Below are positions 7,601 to 13,138 of a DNA stretch of 13,138 bases, in pieces. The stretch is from assembly GCA_964402955.1 (NCBI GenBank), contig CAYOEZ010000134.1, forward strand, positions 1 through 13,138, read 5' to 3'. The notes beneath the pieces were generated by a model that saw only the letters and a program-made list of their open reading frames with translations, did no database searches and had not been told where the DNA came from. The number at the start of each line of letters is the position of its first letter. The stretch's first letter is position 1. The position numbers and the translations under genes were made by a program. The DNA comes from CAYOEZ01 sp964402955. GTDB taxonomy: Bacteria > Chloroflexota > DTOL01 > DAOUCN01.

Positions 7601-8013
7601 GCCTCCTCCAACATCGGTTGCAGAACAGTGATCATGGCAGTCATGCGCGCAATGACCTCGGCCAGCAGGTGCTCATTGGGAGGCGTCAATAGTAGAGTCT
7701 GGTGTACGCGCCCCCATGTTTTCGTCCATTGTTCAATCTCAACCTGCGGGCCAAGCTGGCTAATGACGTCGAGTGCACAGTTGCCGAAGTGGCGCAGCAG
7801 GCGGTCGTTTGTTTCCTTGTTGTCCTCAAAGTGCAGGCCGATCTCGACAAAACCCGTGCTGCGCAGCGCAAGCTCGTAGTGCACGCGCATGTTGTCGCCG
7901 TAGAATAGCTTGACAAGGCCGCCCATGTAGCGTGTCTCAAAGCCCTGATAGGGCGCGGGCAGCGCCAGGCGCAAATCACTACTGAAACGCTTTAGAAACT
8001 CGTCGTGTCGCAT
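7597..8013 (-). CDS. Unrecognised conserved-looking 138-aa protein
   Basis: 138 residues from ATG 8013, soluble, without a signal or membrane segment. It begins MRHDEFLKRFSSDLRLALP, has a central part with alternating hydrophobic residues (VHYELALRSTGFVEIGLHFE), and a helical remainder. Its style (short strand, FVEIGLHFEDNKETNDRLL, W-x-x-x-W...V-H) recalls small alpha/beta domains such as DUF4268, but I cannot confirm this and assign no function. Its stop overlaps the start of the FecR-LysM gene in an ATGA junction, and it lies 54 bases after the YhfC-like gene, so it probably belongs to the same operon. The ribosome binding site (AGGCGG, close to the ATG) is weak. Confidence 0.8.
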   Translation of the reverse strand: MRHDEFLKRFSSDLRLALPAPYQGFETRYMGGLVKLFYGDNMRVHYELALRSTGFVEIGLHFEDNKETNDRLLRHFGNCALDVISQLGPQVEIEQWTKTWGRVHQTLLLTPPNEHLLAEVIARMTAMITVLQPMLEEA

Positions 8014-8067
8014 ATGCCGCCTGTGGTGATGACTTGTCTGCGCCGATGGCGTCTTGTCCGTCCAACG

Positions 8068-8934
8068 TTACGCCTGGCTCTTTCTGGCTCGCTTCTTCTG
8101 CGGCCGCGTCTTCCTGGCCGGGGGAGCGTCCTCCGCAGCAAGGGGCGCTTGTGCAATGGCCGCGACCGGCAACGCCGGAGGCGGCGCGGCGAATGCTCGC
8201 GCAATGAGCAAGCCGACGATACCAAGAGCAACCGTAACGATGGCGCTATAGACCATACCAGCCTGGTTCAGAAGAACGAGTGTGGTTGATGCCAGCGCGT
8301 GCAGCCCCATCGCTGCGGGCAGATAGATGAGCTTGCCCGTGAGAAAGGCGCGCATGACGAGTGTCGCCAGTCCGATGGCAAGACCGATCATGCACACCTG
8401 CTGCAGACCACCCATAATGGCATCGGGCCACGGTTGGTTCCAGAATGCTGTGGTCAACCGGTCAAGGCTGGCCTGCTCTTCTGGAGTTACGTTTTCGCTG
8501 GCAGGGACGCCGCTCCTTAGTGATTGCATGGTCATGTACCAGATGAGCGCCATGACACCGGACAGCGCCGATTCCGCTCCGCCGTGACCAACGCCGAGCA
8601 TGAGACCCTGGGCCCACGAACGAACGTCACGCAGCCAGAGGCGCAAGACAGCAAAGCGAGCCAGCTCTTCGAAAACGCCGATGCTCACACCGTAGACAAT
8701 GGCTGTGACGAGCGGTTGCCAGGCAGATGGGACGGACGGCAGCCCGAGCATGCCGATAGCCTGTGACAGAACGAGCAGCGCCGCCTGGGCCACAGCATAG
8801 CTGAGGACCCCGCCCAGAAAGATGCGCAGATGATCGGTCCCATCTGTTCCATAGCGCCTGACAAGCAGCCAGCCGGCGAGGACGGGCACGCCGATCATGA
8901 GCACGATCTGGATTGGAATCGCAATTTCAATCAT
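8068..8934 (-). CDS. YhfC-family putative intramembrane protease
   Basis: 288 residues with about seven hydrophobic segments over residues 5-250, so an integral membrane protein. The signature pieces are EELARF at 89-94, GHGGAES at 116-122 and His212 in MGLHALAST, which fit the CPBP/YhfC type of glutamic intramembrane peptidase (two Glu plus His). Substrates of this family are mostly unknown. The cytosolic or external tail (251-288) is Ala/Pro-rich and ends in a strongly basic stretch (RKTRPQKKRARKSQA), which is unusual and may contact RNA, acidic lipids or a partner. The start follows the upstream stop with one base between (TGAcATG) and has no strong ribosome binding site, suggesting coupled translation. 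Confidence 0.87.
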   Translation of the reverse strand: MIEIAIPIQIVLMIGVPVLAGWLLVRRYGTDGTDHLRIFLGGVLSYAVAQAALLVLSQAIGMLGLPSVPSAWQPLVTAIVYGVSIGVFEELARFAVLRLWLRDVRSWAQGLMLGVGHGGAESALSGVMALIWYMTMQSLRSGVPASENVTPEEQASLDRLTTAFWNQPWPDAIMGGLQQVCMIGLAIGLATLVMRAFLTGKLIYLPAAMGLHALASTTLVLLNQAGMVYSAIVTVALGIVGLLIARAFAAPPPALPVAAIAQAPLAAEDAPPARKTRPQKKRARKSQA

Positions 8935-8935
8935 G

Positions 8936-9271
8936 TCAGGCTGCTACTTTGTCAATAATGTCGAACTTGAGTCGCCCGACTTCTCTGGTGGCGACGTCAA
9001 GCGATACGCGATGCTCGCCTGCTGTGAGCGTGACGCCCGTGACGATGAGAGTGATGACGACGTTGAGGTCGAAAGCCAGCGGATGAGCAGTGCTGGCGCC
9101 GGCGGCGGCAATCCGCTCAGCGCCGCGCACGACGACGACATCCTTCTGCGGGTAGACCGTGCCATCTATGGTCACAGCTCCCACCCCGGTGATGGTTCCC
9201 GGAGCGAGCGTGTTCTTTATTTGCAGTTGGCAGCCCTCGCTGGTATTGGCCAGGCTACCGTAGATATACAG
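8936..9271 (-). CDS. Unrecognised protein, C-terminal 111 residues (N-terminus lost in assembly gap)
   Basis: The frame is open from the gap edge at 9271 to TGA at 8938-8936. The visible part begins LYIYGSLANTSEGCQLQIKN and continues through GVGAVTIDGTVYPQKDVVVV to TAGEHRVSLDVATREVGRLKF. It is rich in beta-strand patterns and has no membrane segment or catalytic motif that I recognise. GTG 9184 could serve as a start for a shorter form, but the 29 residues before it read as normal protein, so the true start is in or beyond the N run. The next gene follows after one base, which suggests a functional pairing with the YhfC-like protease. Not identified. Confidence 0.75.
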   Translation of the reverse strand: MYIYGSLANTSEGCQLQIKNTLAPGTITGVGAVTIDGTVYPQKDVVVVRGAERIAAAGASTAHPLAFDLNVVITLIVTGVTLTAGEHRVSLDVATREVGRLKFDIIDKVAA

Positions 9272-9371
9272 NNNNNNNNNNNNNNNNNNNNNNNNNNNNN
9301 NNNNNNNNNNNNNNNNNNNNNNNNNNNNNNNNNNNNNNNNNNNNNNNNNNNNNNNNNNNNNNNNNNNNNNN
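9272..9371. other. Assembly gap (100 N)
   Basis: Exactly 100 N, a typical placeholder for a gap of unknown length. It hides the last few bases of the lipid kinase gene, the junction, and the start of the following gene. No reading frame should be carried across it. Confidence 0.99.
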
Positions 9372-10296
9372 ATGTCTTAAGGCGAAGCGCTTGTGGCAGC
9401 ATATGGAACGTCACAGGCGCGCGGCCCAGCGACTCACCATCTGCCTGAAGCCACATCTCTTGCTGGCTTACGACACTGACTTCACGCGCTCGCGCCACTT
9501 TGACCTTTGGATGTGTCACGTGTGTACCTTTGTAAACGCGGGGCATGGTCTGCAATAACTCGATCTTGCCCACATCCCCGATCGTAACCACATCGAAGAG
9601 GCCGTCATCGAGGACCGCGTCAGGCGCAATCCACATCCCCCCGCCGAAAAACGCCCCGTTGGCGACGACGATGCTGTTCATGCGTCCGGGCAAGGTGCTG
9701 TTGTCGTCCATTGTCACATCCACGTCTTTGTTGACGTAGGTGACAAGGGTCAGAACAAGGTTTGTCATGTAGGGTATCGTGCCGCCCAGCATCTTTGTAC
9801 CCTCGTTGGTGCGGCTCGTTACTTCACCATCGAAACCCAGGCCCGCAACGTTGACGAAGTAGCGCTGTTCCTCGCCGTTGCGACCGACGTAGGTCATGGC
9901 GCCGGCGTCAATGACACGCGTTCCTTCGCCAAGAAGATGGTCGCACGCCTCACGCCACGTGCGGGGGACGCCAAGTGTGCGAGCGAAATCGGCGCCTGTA
10001 CCCACGGGCACGACGGCAATGGTGACGCCCTTCTGCAACGCCGCGTCCATGCTGAGCAGCCCGTTGGCAACTTCGTGCAGCGTTCCGTCGCCGCCGACGC
10101 TGAGGATCATGGTGTAGCCGGCGCTGACCGCATCCCTTGTCAAGCTAATGGCATGGCCGGGGGCCTTGGTTACGACGGAATCAAAGGTCAGACCAATCTC
10201 TGTCAGATATGACTGAATGGACGGCCATAATTTGGCAGCTCTTCCAGCTCCAGCAACAGGATTGACGATGGCAAGAATCTTACTTGCGCGTGCCAT
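9372..10296 (-). CDS. Diacylglycerol kinase / YegS-like lipid kinase (3' end at the gap)
   Basis: 308 residues are visible from ATG 10296 to the gap edge. It would transfer phosphate from ATP to a lipid, typically diacylglycerol, at the membrane. The nucleotide-binding motif SVGGDGTLHEVANG lies at 66-79, followed by PVGTGADFARTLG at 97-109. The C-terminal beta-sandwich domain carries VNVAGLGFDGEV, VVANGAFFGGGMWIAPDAVLDDGLFDVV and WLQADGE. The visible end ALRLKT is where such proteins usually stop, and the next codon begins with T, so it may end within a base or two inside the gap. The motif usually written GTGNDFAR has Ala instead of Asn here. GGAG lies 8 bases before the start, and the gene is 30 bases after the NYN nuclease gene. 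Whether the lipid is diacylglycerol or another cannot be told. Confidence 0.92.
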
Positions 10297-10326
10297 AATG
10301 TTTGCTCCACGTTGTAGGGTCGAGTT

Positions 10327-10836
10327 CTACCAGCGCACAGGAGGGGGAGTACGGGAGTGCTTTTTGGCCCTCCGTGGGTTCCCTTTTTTCTGTTTGTCTC
10401 TGGGCCGGTCATCGCTGTCTTTGTTACTGAACGCCGAGCGTGTCGGCCGGGGACGCGCCCGGTCTGCCGCCCCGCCCACGATGCCTCCCTGCGCCTGAAC
10501 GGCCGTGCGTATCTCCCGGTCGTCGCTCAGCAACAATATCTGGCGACCTGAGGGTGCAGCGGCAGCCATGCGCATGATGACCGTATCCGCCGTTTCACCC
10601 TGGCGAGAGAAGACGACACGAATCTGTCCGTAGCGCTCGCTTGCCGGATAGGGTAGCGGGGCGGACGTACCGTCAAAAACGACAACGATCTCGTTCTTCT
10701 GCAGGCTAAATGTTGACTGCAAACGGCTGAGCAATGCTCCTCGTCCTGCTTCAAGGCTGCGCGCTTCGATGGCTTTTAGCGTGGGGTCGTTTCTGATCAA
10801 ATTGTAGCCATCGACGAGCACAAGCCTCTTGATCAT
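10327..10836 (-). CDS. YacP-like NYN-domain ribonuclease
   Basis: 169 residues. NYN (PIN-like) nucleases cleave RNA using a cluster of acidic residues. The sequence shows VDGYNLI at 8-14 (Asp9), VVFDG at 52-56 (Asp55), FSRQGETADTVI at 76-87 (Glu81, Asp84) and LLSDDREI at 102-109 (Asp105, Asp106), in the order and spacing of the YacP/Rae1 family. In Bacillus, Rae1 cuts mRNA on the ribosome; the same role here is inference. Residues from about 125 to the end are basic and disordered-looking (KQKKGNPRRAKKHSR), probably helping to bind RNA. ATG 10836 overlaps the stop of rph (ATGA), so the two are translationally coupled. Confidence 0.9.
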   Translation of the reverse strand: MIKRLVLVDGYNLIRNDPTLKAIEARSLEAGRGALLSRLQSTFSLQKNEIVVVFDGTSAPLPYPASERYGQIRVVFSRQGETADTVIMRMAAAAPSGRQILLLSDDREIRTAVQAQGGIVGGAADRARPRPTRSAFSNKDSDDRPRDKQKKGNPRRAKKHSRTPPPVRW

Positions 10837-11549
10837 GAAAGAGCCGCCTTCTGCGCGGCGAAAAGCTGCTCGATGCCCTGCTGCGCCAGAGCCACCAGAC
10901 GCGTCATCGACTCGAAAGAAAACGACTCGCGCTCGGCGGTGGCCTGAATCTCAACGAAGCGGCCCCCGGGCAGCATGACAGCGTTGAAGTCCACCCAGGC
11001 GCTGGAATCTTCCTCATAGGTCAAGTCGAGCATTTCCTCGCCGTTGACAATGCCGACGCTGACGGCAGCGAGCGCTGAACGGATGGGCGTGCGGGCAATC
11101 GTGCCCATCTGCAGCAGATGATTGGTCGCCAGGGTCAGCGCGACGAACGCTCCGGTGATTGACGCACAGCGCGTGCCGCCATCGGCCTGGATAACGTCGC
11201 AGTCGATGGTGATGGTGCGTTCGCCCAGGGCGGTCAAATCGACGACGGAGCGCAAGGAGCGGCCAATCAGGCGCTGTATTTCCTGTGTCCGTCCCTGCAA
11301 ACGCCCGGCGACGGATTCGCGCTGCGTACGCGTCTGCGTGGAACGGGGCAGCAGCGAGTACTCTGCCGTCACCCAGCCCTTGCCACGGCCGGCGAGAAAT
11401 GGCGGCGCCTTTTCCTCGACGCTGGCAGCGCAGAGCACACGCGTTTCGCCGGCCTCGATGAGGGCAGAGCCTTCAGCGTAGGCAAGGTAGTTCGGGATAA
11501 TGCGCACCGGGCGGAGTGCGCTGTTGGCGCGCCCATCGAGTCGTGCCAT
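10833..11549 (-). CDS. rph: Ribonuclease PH
   Basis: 238 residues, the normal family length. It is a phosphate-dependent 3' to 5' exoribonuclease that trims the 3' end of tRNA precursors and works as a hexamer in the cytoplasm. Family hallmarks are LDGRANSALRPV at 4-15, GKGWVTAEYSLLPRST at 56-71, QGRTQEIQRLIGRSLR at 85-100, CDVIQADGGTR at 117-127 (phosphate-binding GTR) and DLTYEEDSSAWVDFN in the C-terminal half with catalytic acids. AGGAG lies 9 bases before ATG 11549 (11559-11563). It is the first gene of the minus-strand operon, behind the promoter at 11579-11607. Confidence 0.97.
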   Translation of the reverse strand: MARLDGRANSALRPVRIIPNYLAYAEGSALIEAGETRVLCAASVEEKAPPFLAGRGKGWVTAEYSLLPRSTQTRTQRESVAGRLQGRTQEIQRLIGRSLRSVVDLTALGERTITIDCDVIQADGGTRCASITGAFVALTLATNHLLQMGTIARTPIRSALAAVSVGIVNGEEMLDLTYEEDSSAWVDFNAVMLPGGRFVEIQATAERESFSFESMTRLVALAQQGIEQLFAAQKAALS

Positions 11550-11578
11550 AACCGGTTGCTCCTCGCATAGTGGCTTGT

Positions 11579-11607
11579 ATTATAGCACAGGCCCGCGCCT
11601 GAGGCAA
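11579..11607 (-). promoter_or_regulatory. Sigma-70-type promoter of the rph-aspS operon
   Basis: On the minus strand TTGCCT (11607-11602), a 17-base spacer and TATAAT (11584-11579), with TG forming an extended -10 (TGcTATAAT). The spacer contains a 14-bp dyad (11588-11601, CAGGC, four bases, GCCTG) that could be an operator. The transcript would start near 11572, leaving a leader of about 23 bases with AGGAG. Confidence 0.78.
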
Positions 11608-11618
11608 TGTCGTTGCCT
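11602..11618. repeat. 17-bp inverted repeat joining two divergent -35 boxes
   Basis: AGGCAA, five bases (TGTCG), TTGCCT: the arms are the -35 elements of the minus-strand and plus-strand promoters. RNA polymerase bound at one would probably exclude the other. The symmetry could also suit a dimeric regulator. Confidence 0.6.
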
Positions 11619-11641
11619 TCACTGGCGGATTGTGGTAGAAT
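11613..11641 (+). promoter_or_regulatory. Sigma-70-type promoter of the response regulator gene
   Basis: TTGCCT at 11613-11618, a 17-base spacer and TAGAAT at 11636-11641, with TG at 11633-11634 giving an extended -10 (TGgTAGAAT). The transcript would start near 11648, about 24 bases before ATG 11672. Confidence 0.72.
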
Positions 11642-11671
11642 AGCCCCGTCAAGGAAGACCGGGAAACAGTG

Positions 11672-12358
11672 ATGAAGATTTTGGTTGTTGATGATGACCA
11701 ACCCAGCGTGAAGATGATTTCCTACCTCCTCAAGGAGGAAGGGCATTCTGTCGCGTCAGCCAAAGACGGCCAGGACGCGCTGGAGCAGGCCGAGGCTGAC
11801 CAGCCCGACTTGATCATCATGGATGTGATGATGCCGCGCATGGATGGATTCGAGGCCACGCGCCGCATCCGCCAGATCATGGACGTCCCGATTATCATCC
11901 TCTCGGCCAAGGATGAAACGAGTGACAAAGTGGCCGGCCTGCAATTGGGCGCAGATGACTACCTCTCCAAACCATTTGAGCCGGCAGAGTTGCTTGCGCG
12001 CGTGCACGCTGTGCTGCGCCGCACCGAGACGTTTCTGGCAGACGATGTCGAGACGCGTGTCAGTGTCAGCGGTTTCCACCTTGACCCGGTTGAACACAAT
12101 GTGATCTTGCCCGCGGGAACGACTGTTGCTCTCACCACGATTGAGTTTAAGCTGATGCACTGCCTGATGCGCAACGCCGGACGTGTGGTGACGGCGAGCT
12201 ATCTGCTCAATGCGGCCTGGGGATACGAGTACGAGGGCGAGAGTAACCAGATTGCCGTCTATGTGCGCCGTCTGCGCAACAAGATCGAGAAAGCCCCCAA
12301 CACTCCCCGCTATATTGTGACTGTGCGCCGCCTGGGGTATAGATTCACCAAAGAGTGA
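11672..12358 (+). CDS. OmpR/PhoB-family response regulator (orphan)
   Basis: 228 residues from ATG 11672; an adjacent GTG at 11669 would add one residue. It is a two-component transcription factor. The receiver domain (1-120) has acidic residues Asp7-Asp9 (VVDDD), phosphate-accepting Asp51 (IIMDVMMP), Ser78 (ILSAKD) and Lys100 (YLSKPF). The C-terminal winged-helix DNA-binding domain (about 130-228) has LTTIEFKLMHCLMRNAGRVV, YEYEGESNQIAVYVRRLRNKIE and VRRLGYRF, typical of the OmpR class. AAGGAAG (11651-11657) and GGGA (11661-11664) are possible ribosome binding sites. No histidine kinase is in the window: upstream is the divergent rph operon and downstream a convergent hydrolase gene, so the partner is elsewhere. 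Target genes are unknown. Confidence 0.95.
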   Translation: MKILVVDDDQPSVKMISYLLKEEGHSVASAKDGQDALEQAEADQPDLIIMDVMMPRMDGFEATRRIRQIMDVPIIILSAKDETSDKVAGLQLGADDYLSKPFEPAELLARVHAVLRRTETFLADDVETRVSVSGFHLDPVEHNVILPAGTTVALTTIEFKLMHCLMRNAGRVVTASYLLNAAWGYEYEGESNQIAVYVRRLRNKIEKAPNTPRYIVTVRRLGYRFTKE

Positions 12359-12370
12359 TCCGCGTTCCCG

Positions 12371-13138
12371 TTATCCAACGGCCAGGTCATAGAGATACTC
12401 GATGTTGGCGCGTTGCATTTCGGGGCGGTCGTCTGCCCACTGGGGCAGCCTGCCCTGGACAACCTCTTCCTTACTCTTCCCCTGCCCGACCATCCGTTGC
12501 ACGATGCCCCAGAGATCTCCCAAATAGTTGCGGAAGCGTGTGACGTCGGCGGTCGTCGCCGGTTCGCCATGCCCCGGAATGACTGCTATCGGGCCCATGG
12601 CCTCGATCTGGCGCAGCGCCTTGATCCAACGCGCGATGTCGTCGGCCCCGCGCAGGAATGGTGTGCGCCCCATGAAGAGCAGATCGCCGGCAAAGACGAC
12701 GCCTTCGTCGGGCACATGTACGATGGACATGCATGGCGTGTGGCCGCCGCGATGACGCACGACAACCTTCGGGCGACCAAAATCGAGCGTCAGACGGTCA
12801 ATGAAGCCGATTTGCGGGCAGACCAGGCGGAGGTCATCGCGCATCCAGGCATCGTTGGGGTGTGCGGCAACGTGGCTGGCAACCTCGTTGGGCGCGAACT
12901 CCGCGGCAAAGCGGGCGGTCAATGACGCAGCCAACGATTCATGTCCGGCGATCGGCGCAGAGAACGCCTGGTTGCCGAACGTGTGGTCGAAGTGAAAGTG
13001 GGTGTTGATCACGAATGCGGCCGGCGCGCCGGCCAGCTCTGCTGTGCGGGCGGCCAGTTCCTGCCCGGCGGCGGGGGTGTTGAGCGTATCGACAACAATG
13101 GCGCCGCCGCTTGCGAGAATGACGGCGGCGTTGGATGT
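12371..13138 (-). CDS. MBL-fold metallo-hydrolase (N-terminus beyond right edge)
   Basis: 255 residues are visible. The frame is open to the window edge, so the GTG at 13012 is internal: the residues before it (including GGAIVVDTLNTPAAGQELAA) are the expected first strands and helix of the fold. Metal-binding motifs are THFHFDH (the HxHxDH site), GGHTPCMS, FAGDLLF and IPGHGEP, so a two-metal active site is complete. Perhaps 10-30 residues are missing. The class acts on diverse substrates (thioesters, lactones, phosphoesters, beta-lactams) and the substrate cannot be told here. It ends 12 bases from the convergent response regulator gene, with no visible terminator between. Confidence 0.9.
   Translation of the reverse strand, partial: TSNAAVILASGGAIVVDTLNTPAAGQELAARTAELAGAPAAFVINTHFHFDHTFGNQAFSAPIAGHESLAASLTARFAAEFAPNEVASHVAAHPNDAWMRDDLRLVCPQIGFIDRLTLDFGRPKVVVRHRGGHTPCMSIVHVPDEGVVFAGDLLFMGRTPFLRGADDIARWIKALRQIEAMGPIAVIPGHGEPATTADVTRFRNYLGDLWGIVQRMVGQGKSKEEVVQGRLPQWADDRPEMQRANIEYLYDLAVG

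Noticed and set aside
9217..9271. C-terminal tail of the lipid kinase beyond the N run
   Set aside because: The frame relation across a gap of unknown size is meaningless, and the same bases read sensibly as the next gene.
12359..12370. Possible terminator between the response regulator and the hydrolase
   Set aside because: Only 12 bases separate the convergent genes and no hairpin is visible.
1..13138. CRISPR, tRNA, phage, transposon or defence genes
   Set aside because: None of their hallmarks (spaced direct repeats, cloverleaf, transposase or integrase motifs) were seen on either strand.

Overview
The window looks like a bacterial chromosome segment from a GC-rich organism, most likely a Chloroflexota (Anaerolineae/Caldilineae-like) metagenome scaffold. 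This taxonomic guess is an inference. It rests on secreted proteins with long Pro/Thr linkers (TPTPT-type), CARDB and malectin modules, a surface protein ending in a short VVLPVIMK-type tail, a FecR-LysM protein, and the overall gene style. A run of exactly 100 N (9272-9371) marks a scaffold gap of unknown true size. I saw no tRNA, rRNA, CRISPR array or transposase.

Layout. (1) 1-2130, plus strand: the 3' part of a large secreted protein with propeller-like repeats followed by three CARDB domains. Its reading frame appears to be broken by one missing base at about 53-60. (2) 2156-4887, plus strand: a strong promoter, then a membrane-anchored putative glycosidase with a malectin domain. (3) 4912-4955: a perfect 44-bp palindrome between convergent genes. 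(4) 4985-11549, minus strand: eight tightly packed genes read from right to left: rph (RNase PH), a YacP-like NYN nuclease, a diacylglycerol-kinase-like lipid kinase, an unrecognised protein cut by the N gap, a YhfC-type intramembrane protease, an unrecognised 138-aa protein, a membrane-anchored FecR-LysM protein, and aspS. Several junctions are ATGA overlaps or 1-base gaps, so the set is probably one operon. (5) 11579-11641: divergent promoters whose -35 boxes form an inverted repeat. (6) 11672-12358, plus strand: an orphan OmpR-family response regulator. (7) 12371 to the right edge, minus strand: an MBL-fold hydrolase lacking its N-terminus.

How it fits together. The minus-strand operon combines RNA maturation and decay (RNase PH, NYN nuclease), translation (AspRS of the apparently non-discriminating type) and envelope functions (lipid kinase, intramembrane protease, FecR-LysM). 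The two left-hand plus-strand genes are extracellular carbohydrate- or surface-related proteins. No obvious new defence or mobile system is present. The most unusual items are the large glycosidase-malectin protein, the 44-bp perfect palindrome, the mirrored promoter pair, and the gap and frameshift that would mislead automatic annotation. Three independent promoters in the window share the same architecture: TTGCC(A/T), 17 bp, then an extended -10 TGnTAnAAT.
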